From Alcanivorax quisquiliarum (GTDB lineage: Bacteria > Pseudomonadota > Gammaproteobacteria > Pseudomonadales > Alcanivoracaceae), in assembly GCF_023051175.1 (NCBI RefSeq), contig NZ_JALKII010000002.1:434001-498000 (forward strand): a DNA stretch of 64,000 nt, written 5' to 3'. The position numbers were made by a program, and so were the translations under genes. Below the pieces are notes generated by a model, which saw only the letters and a program-made list of their open reading frames with translations, searched no databases and had not been told where the DNA came from. Shown in pieces: positions 35,457-43,800 of the stretch (position 1 is the stretch's first letter; every line of letters starts with the position of its first letter).

Positions 35457-36575
35457 TCATTCATACGGTTGCAATTCGTTGCTGTCGTTGGTCATCAGGT
35501 GCAGCAGGCGCGGATTGAGAAAGAGCTTTTCGTTGCCGGCGGTTTTTTCCTGCAAGACACCGATCTCAACCAGTTGTTTCAGATAGCTTGAAGCTGTCTG
35601 GCGTCTGGCGATGTTTTTTTCTACCAGATTATTGATGCGGCAGTAGGGCTGTTCAAAGATAGTCTGAACCAGCTCGTAGCTATATATCTTGGGCAGCTGG
35701 TGTCTGACATATTCTTCTGTTTGCGTTATCAATTTCCGCATTGCAGTAATTTTTCCACATGTCCATAAGGACACCTGCTCTACGCCTTTGAGCATGAAGA
35801 TGATCCACTCCTGCCAATCGCCAGTACGAGTGACTTGGGTCAGTAATCTGTAGTAATCATTTTTATACTGAACAATGTAACGGCTCAAATACAGGATGGG
35901 CAGAGTCAGCAGTTGTTGCTCGATCAGATAGAGTACATTGATGATGCGGCCTGTCCGGCCATTGCCATCATGGAAGGGGTGAATCGCCTCAAACTGATAG
36001 TGACTGATAGCCATTTTGATCAATGGGTCGGTGTCATCCTCTGGAGCCAGAGTATTGTGCAGATAATTCTCCCAGTTGGTGAGCAGGTTGCGCAGGGTGT
36101 CCTCGCCAATTGGTGGGGTATAGATAATCTCACCGGTATCCTGATTGCCGATGACGGTGCCAGGTACTTTGCGGATATCCATGCCCACGTTTTTAAGCGT
36201 GCTACAGATATCTACGGCCGTGTTGGTGCATAGTGGCCGTTGCTGGAGCTTTCGGAAGCCGTTATATAGCGCAGTGCGGTATCTGAGCGCCTCCTTGGTG
36301 GCGGGGTCAGCGCCTTGGTCTTCCTGTGAATACCGGAACAGCTTATCGGTGGTGGTGACTATGTTCTCTATTTCAGAGCTGTCCTTGGCTTCCAGAAGTG
36401 GTAGCAAGTTGATGAGCACCGACTGATTAGGGAGCAGTTCACCCGCCTGCTTCAGCTCGGCCAAGGCAGCGCGAGCGGGGATACAGGCTTTGAGGATATC
36501 CAGTGTTTCCGTGACTTCCCTGGCTGGCGGAAGTGGGGGGAGTTGATTGTAAGGTTGGTCTGCGCGCCAGGGCAT
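35457..36575 (-). CDS. Class II Fic family protein (probable AMP transferase)
   Basis: A 372-residue Fic protein with an N-terminal Fic_N region (about 1-90), the Fic core, and a C-terminal winged-helix-like part (about 295-360). The catalytic motif is HPFHDGNGRTGR at 199-210. The inhibitory helix motif SSEIEN at 66-71 fits class II ([S/T]xxxE[G/N]), which blocks ATP until released. Length and motif positions match Shewanella SoFic. AAGGA lies 8 bases before the ATG at 36575; a start nine codons earlier is less likely. Its composition is clearly more AT-rich than the neighbours. It is a lone gene between direct repeats, with no antitoxin gene, suggesting acquisition by transfer. The target is unknown. 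Confidence 0.92.
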   Translation of the reverse strand: MPWRADQPYNQLPPLPPAREVTETLDILKACIPARAALAELKQAGELLPNQSVLINLLPLLEAKDSSEIENIVTTTDKLFRYSQEDQGADPATKEALRYRTALYNGFRKLQQRPLCTNTAVDICSTLKNVGMDIRKVPGTVIGNQDTGEIIYTPPIGEDTLRNLLTNWENYLHNTLAPEDDTDPLIKMAISHYQFEAIHPFHDGNGRTGRIINVLYLIEQQLLTLPILYLSRYIVQYKNDYYRLLTQVTRTGDWQEWIIFMLKGVEQVSLWTCGKITAMRKLITQTEEYVRHQLPKIYSYELVQTIFEQPYCRINNLVEKNIARRQTASSYLKQLVEIGVLQEKTAGNEKLFLNPRLLHLMTNDSNELQPYE

Positions 36576-36593
36576 GTACGAATTCCTTGGTAT

Positions 36594-36716
36594 TTTCGAC
36601 ATAGATGCCAATAAAGGGGAGTCTATGTCGACGCGATAAACATAGCAATGCAGGCGTGTCGAAAAAGATGGCAAAAATCGACATGGGTTTTGACTATGTT
36701 GATGGCATCGACATAG
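36594..36716. promoter_or_regulatory. Cluster of CTATGTCGA-like motifs upstream of fic
   Basis: On the minus strand, CTATGTCGA or close variants occur at about 36594-36604 (inside the leader), 36677-36685 (CATGTCGAT) and 36705-36716, and inverted at about 36623-36632 (GTCGACATAG read on the minus strand). Such recurrence next to a gene with a DNA-binding-like C-terminus suggests an operator. The right-hand repeat supplies two of the copies. The gap 36576-37239 has no convincing gene. Confidence 0.45.
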
Positions 36717-36903
36717 TTTGGCTTGCTCCTCGCCGGGGGTTGCCGGCCGGGAATGCCTGTCCGGGGGCGACCCGTCTGGCACGACCTTGCCAAGGACGAC
36801 CTGTCGGGGAAAGGCGGCCGGTGCCTGTGATGGCCCCCGCATTGCTCCCGCGAGCCTCCGAGCCGCCGTCTTTCCCGCACGCTCCCTGCCGCCACAAACC
36901 GCC
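36698..36903 (+). repeat. Right copy of the direct repeat flanking fic
   Basis: Partner of 35204-35408, offset by 1494-1495 bp. Recombination between the copies would remove fic as a circle of about 1.5 kb. No target-site duplication or transposase is visible. Confidence 0.85.
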
Positions 36904-36957
36904 AAGGCTCCACGCCCCTTCCTGCCGCCACAATCCGCCATGGTTCCATGCCGCGTC
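36886..36957 (+). repeat. 36-bp imperfect tandem duplication
   Basis: Two consecutive 36-bp units, each starting CTGCCGCCACAA, with about seven differences. The first unit begins within the end of the right fic repeat. Confidence 0.6.
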
Positions 36958-37239
36958 CGCTTGCCAGGTGCGGGCTGTCGGCGCGGTAGCGGCGCCGTTT
37001 GCACTCCGCTGCCTGCTTCTTTGCATGGTCGAGGGAGTAGCAAGTGAACCCGGCCGCAGCGCCTGCTGCGGCCGTCGGGATAGCCGGTGGGCAAGCCGGT
37101 CGTGGCGGCCGCGTTGGTGGTGATTTGGCGCATCCCGCCAGAGCAGGGCCAGCAGCGACGGCGGTGAGCTTTCCCGCTACAATAGCCGGCTGGCCATTGG
37201 CCTTTTTCCCTTCTCCGCCCGACGCCGTGAGTACCCGCC

Positions 37240-38445
37240 ATGAATGAGCAACAGCCCCCACGCCTGCGCCTGAAACGCGGTGAAGAACGCCGCTTGCGTT
37301 CCGGCCATCTGTGGATTTATTCCAACGAAGTGGATACCGACAAGACGCCTTTGAAAGAGCTGGTGCCCGGGGCCGAGGTGGTGGTGGAAGATCACCGTGG
37401 CAAGCCGCTGGGGCGTGCTTATGCGAACCCGCGCTCGTTGATCTGTGCGCGGCTGTTCAGCCGCAATGCAGAGCAGGGGCTGTCGTCCTCGTTGTTGAAA
37501 AAACGTCTGGAACAGGCGATCAGTTTTCGCGAGCAGTTGTTTCCGGGGCAGTGCTACCGGGCGGTGTTTGGCGAGGCGGATGGCCTGCCGGGGCTGGTGG
37601 TGGATCGCTATCGCGACATCTTTTTGGTGCAGGCCGGCACGGCGGGCATCGAGCAGGTGCAGGAGCAGGTGGCGCATATTCTGCACACGCAATATGACGC
37701 GCGTGCCGTGATAGCGCGCAATGAAAGCAGCGTGCGCGAGCTGGAAGGGCTGCCGCATTATACCCGCGCTCTGGTGGGCGACATGCCGGCGGAATTATCG
37801 TTGGTCGAAAATGGCGTCGAATATCTTGCGCCGCTCTCGACGGGGCAGAAAACGGACTGGTTTTATGATCACCGCGCTGCACGCCGCCGTCTCGGGCCGC
37901 TGGTAAACGAGAAACGGGTGCTGGATGTATTTGCCTATTGTGGCGCCTGGGGTGTGCTGGCGGCGACACAGGGCGCCAGCGAAGTGGTGTGCCTGGATTC
38001 CTCTGAAATGGCGCTGGAATATGTGCACCGTAATGCGCAAGCCAATGGCGTGGGCGAAAAAGTGCAGACCCTGCACGCAGATGCTTTTGCGGGAATGAAA
38101 GAGCTGATCGGTGCGGGTGAGCGTTTCGATGTGGTGATTGTTGATCCGCCGGCATTTATCAAGCGCAAGAAAGATATCAAGAATGGTATTGCCGGTTATC
38201 ACGCCATCAACGAGCTGGCGTTGCGTCTGGTGGCGCCTGGCGGAGTGCTGATTTCGGCCTCTTGCTCGATGCATTTGTCCTCGGAGCAGCTGCTCGATGT
38301 GGTGCGCTCCAGCGCCCGGCATGTAGATCGTTTTGTGCAGGCGTTTGCCAGCGAAGGGCAGGCGGAAGATCATCCGCTGCACCCTGCGATTGCGGAAACA
38401 GGCTATCTCAAAAGCTGGTTTGTGCGGGTGCTGATGAATTATTAA
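37240..38445 (+). CDS. rlmI: RlmI-family 23S rRNA m5C methyltransferase
   Basis: A 401-residue class I SAM-dependent RNA methyltransferase. It has an N-terminal PUA domain (about 7-75, LKRGEERRLRSGHLWIYSNE), a middle domain with FGEADGLPGLVVDRY, and a C-terminal catalytic domain. There the SAM motif is VLDVFAYCGAWGVLAA, motif IV is VIVDPPAFIKRKKD, and the catalytic Cys lies in ISASCSMHLSSEQL. E. coli RlmI makes m5C1962 in 23S rRNA. TACAAT at 37178-37183 could be its -10. It is not part of the fic repeat unit. Confidence 0.9.
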   Translation: MNEQQPPRLRLKRGEERRLRSGHLWIYSNEVDTDKTPLKELVPGAEVVVEDHRGKPLGRAYANPRSLICARLFSRNAEQGLSSSLLKKRLEQAISFREQLFPGQCYRAVFGEADGLPGLVVDRYRDIFLVQAGTAGIEQVQEQVAHILHTQYDARAVIARNESSVRELEGLPHYTRALVGDMPAELSLVENGVEYLAPLSTGQKTDWFYDHRAARRRLGPLVNEKRVLDVFAYCGAWGVLAATQGASEVVCLDSSEMALEYVHRNAQANGVGEKVQTLHADAFAGMKELIGAGERFDVVIVDPPAFIKRKKDIKNGIAGYHAINELALRLVAPGGVLISASCSMHLSSEQLLDVVRSSARHVDRFVQAFASEGQAEDHPLHPAIAETGYLKSWFVRVLMNY

Positions 38446-38498
38446 GCCGGGCTATTCGTCGCTTCGTCGCTGTTCATATCGTCGTTGCTGTGCATATC

Positions 38499-38520
38499 GC
38501 CGGGCTGCGATTCGCCCGGC
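38499..38520 (+). terminator. Hairpin after rlmI
   Basis: GCCGGGC and GCCCGGC form a 7-bp perfect stem with an 8-base loop, 53 bp after the rlmI stop, followed by TTGTAA. Weak T content. Confidence 0.5.
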
Positions 38521-38701
38521 TTGTAACCGCACTCCTGTTTGTCGTTTGCCGACCGGTGTTTCGACGGTTGACACTCTCGCTGATCTCATTTTTTTATTGG
38601 CATTGAAAGCCGGCGGCTGCGTTGTCTTTCGTGCCGCTTTGCTTCAGTTCGCGTTACAACTCGTTCAGCTGCCGTTCAGTCCCCATCCAGTTGCAGCTCT
38701 C

Positions 38702-38787
38702 TCGATTCTCTCCCGATTCGTTCCCGGTTCATTCTTGACTCATTCGCGATTCGCTCTCGGCTCATTCTTTGTTCACTCCGGGTTCAG
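38702..38787. repeat. Tandem array of 11-bp degenerate repeats
   Basis: Seven full units and a partial eighth of 11 bp each, consensus close to NCGRTTCRYTC: TCGATTCTCTC, CCGATTCGTTC, CCGGTTCATTC, TTGACTCATTC, GCGATTCGCTC, TCGGCTCATTC, TTTGTTCACTC. The period is exact with no indels, near one helical turn. It lies in the 539-bp gene-free gap 38446-38984, about 200 bp upstream of a beta-barrel gene. No reading frame uses it. Confidence 0.75.
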
Positions 38788-38984
38788 ATAGCGTCTCAAC
38801 TTTCCTGTCTTTTCCGCTCCTTCGGGTTTCGTACTCCAGCGCTCACACTTTAACTACAGTTTACAAGGGCCAGCCGGAACACTGCGTTACTGTGACGGGT
38901 CTGTATCAGTGTGTGCGAGCAGCGCGCCGTAGCCATTGGCGATGGCCTGTGCGCACGAATCTGCGACGACACGAGGGACGTAAC

Positions 38985-39608
38985 ATGAATGCATTCAAGA
39001 TTGGCACGGCAGCATTGTTCTCCGCTGCGCTGGGCGGCCTGCTGGCGGCGCCGGCGCTGGCGCAGCAACAGACGACAACCGGCCGCACCAATGATTTTTC
39101 CTATACCTGGCTGCAAGGCGGCTTTCAGACGGGCGACGTGGCGAACCCGGACGCAGATGTTGATGCCCTGTTCTTTGAAGGGAGCTACGCGTTTGATCCG
39201 AACCTGTTCTTGCGCGGCGGCGTCAGTTTTTATGATGGTGATCTGAACGGCGGTTCGCGAGCAGATGTGGATGGCGAGCGCCTGCACCTTGGCCTGGGTT
39301 TCAATACGTTGTTGCAAGATCGCCTGGATCTGGTGGTCAGCGGTGACATTGTGCGTGTGCGTGCGGATGTCGAAGGCGGCGGCACGGATCGCGATACCGG
39401 CTATGATCTGCGCGCCGGTGTGCGCCACCATACGGCGCAACAGGTCGAGCTTTCTGGTGGCGTATTCCATGAAAATGTCGATGAGCGGGATACGGGCGTG
39501 TACGGCGAGGCGCTATACAAATTGCGGCCACAAGTTGATCTCGGCGCGCGCATTGCGCTGGGCGGTGATGCCAGCAATTTCGGCCTGTTCGGCCGATACA
39601 ATTTCTGA
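38985..39608 (+). CDS. Outer-membrane beta-barrel protein
   Basis: A 207-residue protein with a signal peptide cleaved after ALA (about residue 26). Repeated amphipathic strands (LFFEGSYAFDPNLFLRGGVSF, LHLGLGFNTLL, LDLVVSGDIVRVRADV) follow, and it ends in GLFGRYNF, an outer-membrane assembly signal. The size fits an 8- to 10-stranded barrel. Function unknown; it is not closely similar to the barrel at 358. GAGGGA lies before the ATG. A terminator follows at 39678. Confidence 0.8.
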   Translation: MNAFKIGTAALFSAALGGLLAAPALAQQQTTTGRTNDFSYTWLQGGFQTGDVANPDADVDALFFEGSYAFDPNLFLRGGVSFYDGDLNGGSRADVDGERLHLGLGFNTLLQDRLDLVVSGDIVRVRADVEGGGTDRDTGYDLRAGVRHHTAQQVELSGGVFHENVDERDTGVYGEALYKLRPQVDLGARIALGGDASNFGLFGRYNF

Positions 39609-39677
39609 CCGCTACACTCTTCGCTATACTCTCCCGGCGAGAGCGAGGCGGTGCCTGACACTGCCCGCATACCAGCG

Positions 39678-39719
39678 CACCCGGTATGGCCCGCAAGGCT
39701 CTGCCGGGTGTCTTGTTTT
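39678..39719 (+). terminator. Rho-independent terminator after the beta-barrel gene
   Basis: CACCCGG pairs with CCGGGTG across a 19-base loop, followed by TCTTGTTTT. It separates the barrel gene from the enoyl-CoA hydratase gene. Confidence 0.65.
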
Positions 39720-39749
39720 CAGTGTTCGGGTGATCGGGAGAAATACAGC

Positions 39750-40535
39750 ATGGCCGAGCCAGCTGCTTGTGCAGAAATCGTTGTTCGCCGCGAAAGCGGC
39801 ATCATGGAAATCAGTATCCGCCGCCCGGAGCGGCGCAATGCGCTGACCCATCCAATGTACGCCGCCATGACCGAGGCGCTGGCAGCGGCAGATGCCGAGC
39901 CGGCAGTGCGAGTGGTGTTGCTGACCGGGGTGGATGATTGCTTCACTGCGGGTAACGACATGCTGGAGTTTCTGCAAAACCCGCCGTCCGGCAATGACTC
40001 GCCGGTGATGCGCTTTCTCGACCAGATTCTGAACCAGAAGAAGCCCATTGTGGCTGCCGTCAACGGCCCGGCAGTGGGCATCGGCACCACCATGCTGCTG
40101 CATTGCGATCTGGTCTATTGCGGCCGCAGCGCACGCTTGCAAATGCCGTTTGTGAGCCTGGGCCTGTGCCCGGAGGCCGGCGCCAGCTACCTGCTGCCGC
40201 AGATCATGGGCCACCCGCGCGCGGCGCAACTGTTGCTGCTGGCAGAAACTTTCACCGGCGAGCAGGCGGTGGAATATGGGCTGGCCAATGGCGTCTTCGA
40301 CGATGGCGAATATCTGCAACACGCCCGCGAAGCTGCTGCCCGGCTGGCGGCCATGCCACCGGCATCGGTGCGCATGACCAAGGCGTTCCTGCGTGAGGCC
40401 CAGCGCGAGACGGTAGCGAAGCAGATGCGTGCCGAGGGCGATGCGTTTCTGGCGCGGCTGGGCGCGCCGGAAGCCCGCGAAGCAATGATGGCGTTCATGG
40501 AAAAGCGCAAGCCGGATTTCAGCCGCTTCGAGTGA
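39750..40535 (+). CDS. Enoyl-CoA hydratase/isomerase family protein
   Basis: A 261-residue crotonase-family enzyme. Oxyanion-hole segments are CFTAGNDMLEF and AAVNGPAVGIGTTMLLHCDLVY, and the LCPEAGASYLLPQIMG segment includes a Glu at one catalytic position. Such enzymes hydrate or isomerise enoyl-CoA in fatty-acid or related degradation; the exact substrate is not determinable. The ATG at 39750 is chosen with GGGAG upstream. It stands alone. Confidence 0.9.
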   Translation: MAEPAACAEIVVRRESGIMEISIRRPERRNALTHPMYAAMTEALAAADAEPAVRVVLLTGVDDCFTAGNDMLEFLQNPPSGNDSPVMRFLDQILNQKKPIVAAVNGPAVGIGTTMLLHCDLVYCGRSARLQMPFVSLGLCPEAGASYLLPQIMGHPRAAQLLLLAETFTGEQAVEYGLANGVFDDGEYLQHAREAAARLAAMPPASVRMTKAFLREAQRETVAKQMRAEGDAFLARLGAPEAREAMMAFMEKRKPDFSRFE

Positions 40536-40559
40536 ATGATCAGCCGTGGCAGGCTGAAG

Positions 40560-40575
40560 TGTGATGCGCATCACG
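40560..40575. promoter_or_regulatory. CRP/Vfr-like palindrome upstream of the autotransporter
   Basis: TGTGATGCGCATCACG matches TGTGA-N6-TCACA with one mismatch; its core GTGATGCGCATCAC is a perfect 14-bp palindrome. It lies 290 bp before the autotransporter start. A GCGGGG/CCCCGC hairpin (40580-40597) follows at once. The rest of the 329-bp gap 40536-40864 holds repeated GCAGAAAGC-like words but no gene. Confidence 0.55.
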
Positions 40576-40864
40576 CCATGCGGGGTGAAAGCCCCGCAGG
40601 AAGCCAGCAGAAAGCTCCGCAGAAAGCCCGCGTGACCGCAGAAATCCAGCCTGCCGCCCTGAAAAATACCCATTTTCCGCAATATCGCTGCCCCCCGTGC
40701 CCCTGTTAAATGGCGTCAGGGATGGGGCCGCTACAGAACGGGCTTGCGCAGTGCCGTATTGCGGGCTGCGCGGCCGGGCAAAATAACAGACAAACCAGCG
40801 CGCAAGATGCCGGCCATCGGAGCCGGCCTTCCCCTGTCCACGGCCATCATTGGGGGAAGAAACC

Positions 40865-43800
40865 ATGCCACGCATCCACATACCTGTTCTCGATCACTGC
40901 TGGCGCGCCTGGCGTCATCTGGCAGTGGCGCATCTTGCCGCTCGACGGCTGCGGTGCAGCCGCCGCCAGTGGGCGATGCTGTTGTTCACTTCTCTGGGCG
41001 CTTCCTCCGCAGCCGCCGATTGCGCGACCAGTGGGCCGAACCTTGTTTGCCAGGGGTTGCCGGAAGCCGGTATCGAGCGCGCCAACACGGCAATCAAATC
41101 GGTCACTGTGAACGCGGGAGCGGGCGCCACAGCTGTGTTGCCAGGCGTGGCAGGCATCGTCTTGCGCGAATCCGGCGGCCAGGGCACCAATGAAATCGAG
41201 GTGATCGACTACGGCGACCAGACAGTGATGTTCGATCACGATGGCGATGCCGGCGAACCCGATGGCACTGATGACTGGGAAGTGCTGGCGGACGAGCATG
41301 GCAACCCGGTGGTGATCGACGGTTATTACTTGCGAGTGCTGCCCGATGAGCGATTCGAGCTGGCCAACGCCAGCGAAACGCTGCGCAGTTTCGGCGATGG
41401 TGAGGCGCTGGCGGCTTATCTGCTGGAGGAAAACATCCCGGTGGGTAGCGATGGCGGCGCTGTCAGCGGCAGCCTGACCATCAACCATCATGCCGCCTTT
41501 GAAACCGATGGCAACCACGGCATCACCATCAGCTCGGCGGGTGGGCGAGGGGGCAATGGTGGCTGCACCAACTACCTCTTCTACACCTCTTGCCGGGGTG
41601 GGCGCGGCGGCAGCAATGCAGGCTCGGTAGCGGTGAATCATAGCGGCGAAATTATCGTGCGCGGCGATGATGCCTACGGCATCCGGGCGTCCAGTGTCGG
41701 CGGCGCAGGTGGCAACGGCGGCGGTTCTTTCGGGCTGTTTGCGTCCAGCGCTGGCTCGGGCGGGCACGGTGGCAAAGGCGGCGACGTCGCCGTACTGCTC
41801 AATACCGGCGCGGTGTTGCAGACCTACGGCAAGGGCGGGCACGGGGTATTTGCTTACAGCACCGGCGGCGATGGCGGTAACGGCGGGCGCCCGTCGGGCG
41901 CCGTGGCGTTGGGCGAAAAGGGCGGCAACGGCGGTGATGCTGGTGACGTCAGCGTCAGTAATTACGGCGAAATCACGACACACGGCGAGGCGGCGCACGG
42001 CATTTTTGCACAAAGTGTCGGCGCAGGCGCTGGTTCTGGCAGTAGCTCCGGCGGGCTGGTGGCGCTGGGCGGCAATGGTGGCGGGGAATCCAGCGGTGGC
42101 GCGATTACCGTCGCCAACGTGGGCACGGTGGTGACGCACGGGCTGGATGCCTACGGCATTCTGGCGCAATCCATCGGCGGTGGGGGTGGCAACGGCGGTA
42201 GCGCGGGCGGCTTGTTCTCCGTCGGCGGCCGGGGCGGCTCCGGTGGCGGTGCGAGCCTCGTTGCGCTGAGCAACACCGGCACGGTGCAGACCGGCGCAGA
42301 CGGCGCGGTCGCCATTCTGGCGCAATCCATTGGCGGCGGTGGCGGTAACGGCGGCAACGCGGTGTCCGGTGGCAGCTCTGCCTCGGTGGCGCTGGGCGGG
42401 GCCGGTGGGCTGGGCGGTAATGGCGGCGGTGTCGTGATCAATCGGCTTGCTGCGCAGCAGACGCTGGCTGATCTGGGCAGCAGCCTCATAGAAACGCGCG
42501 GGCATCAGGCGCATGGCATTCAGGCGCAGTCCATCGGTGGCGGGGGCGGCAATGGCGGCATGGCGGTGGCGGGCAGTGTCGATCCCCTTTTCAGCGCCAG
42601 CGTGGCCATGGGCGGCAGCGGTGGGCGTGGCGGCAGCGCCAACGGAGTAACCGTCAACCAGCATGGCGTGGTCAGCACGACTGGCGATCATGCCTACGGT
42701 ATTTTCGCGCAATCTGTTGGCGGCGGTGGGGGTAGCGGCGGCGGCGCCATTGCCGGGGCGGTCTCCGGCGGCACATCGATCGCGGTGGCGCTCGGTGGCT
42801 CGGGTGGCGAGGGCGGCCACGCCGGCGCGGTCAATGTAAATCTGCTGGGCGATATCGTGACGCAGGGCGTGATGTCGTTCGGCATGTTGGCGCAGTCCAT
42901 TGGTGGTGGGGGCGGCAACGGCGGTTTCTCGGCGGCGGTCAGCGGCGGTTCGCTTACAGGTAGCGTCAGCCTGGGGGGCGGCGGTGCGTACGCCGGACAT
43001 GGCCGTGATGTCAGCGTGGTGCTGGGTGAGGACGATGACGCTTACCGGGTCCATACCTCGGGCGAAGGCGCCCACGGCGTGCTGGCGCAATCGGTGGGTG
43101 GTGGCGGCGGCAACGGCGGCATGGCGCTCGCCGGCAGCGTCGGCGGTGGTTCGGCTTCTGTGGCGCTGGGCGGATCTGGTGCAGGCGGCGGCAGGGGTGG
43201 CGAGGTGTTGCTCACCAACCACAATCAGGTGCTGACGGGCGGCGATAATGCATTCGGCCTGATCGCACAGTCCATTGGCGGCGGTGGCGGCAATGGCGGC
43301 TTTGCACTCGGGGCGGCGGTCGGTGTGATGTCGGCCGCCGCAGCGGTGGGCGGCTCTGGTGGCGGCGGCGGTGATGCGGGTGATGTGTCACTGACCAATC
43401 ACGGCACGGTGATGACCACCGGTAATCTGAGTTATGGCGTGCTGGCACAGTCGGTGGGTGGCGGCGGTGGCAACGGCGGTTCTGCCATCGCCGCGACGGT
43501 CGCGATATCCATTGAAAGCATCCCGGCGGTGGGGGCTTCCGTGGCCATCGGCGGTGCCGGTGGCACGGCCAGCCGGGGCGGCGATGTGGTGCTGGATAAC
43601 ACCGGCTCGGTGCAAACCGGCAGCCGCAGCGAGCAGGATGGCGAGATCAGCCGCACCGGGCACAGCGCGCACGCGCTGTTTGCGCAATCGGTGGGCGGCG
43701 GGGGTGGCACCGGTGGTTTTGCCGGGGCCGGTGCACTGGCGCTCGGGCAGGGCATGAGCTTCGCCATGGCGCTCGGCGGCAGTGGTGGCGCTGGCGGTGA

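Noticed and set aside
36605-37123. A 172-codon plus-strand frame through the right fic repeat
   Set aside because: Pro/Arg/Cys-rich, with no counterpart frame in the left repeat copy, where a 1-base indel breaks it. Treated as non-coding repeat.
40847-43222. A 791-codon open frame antisense to the autotransporter gene
   Set aside because: It is a shadow of GC-biased, repetitive glycine codons on the other strand: it is full of Ala/Thr/Arg/His with no domain, and it mirrors the repeat period. The sense frame has a signal peptide and barrel.
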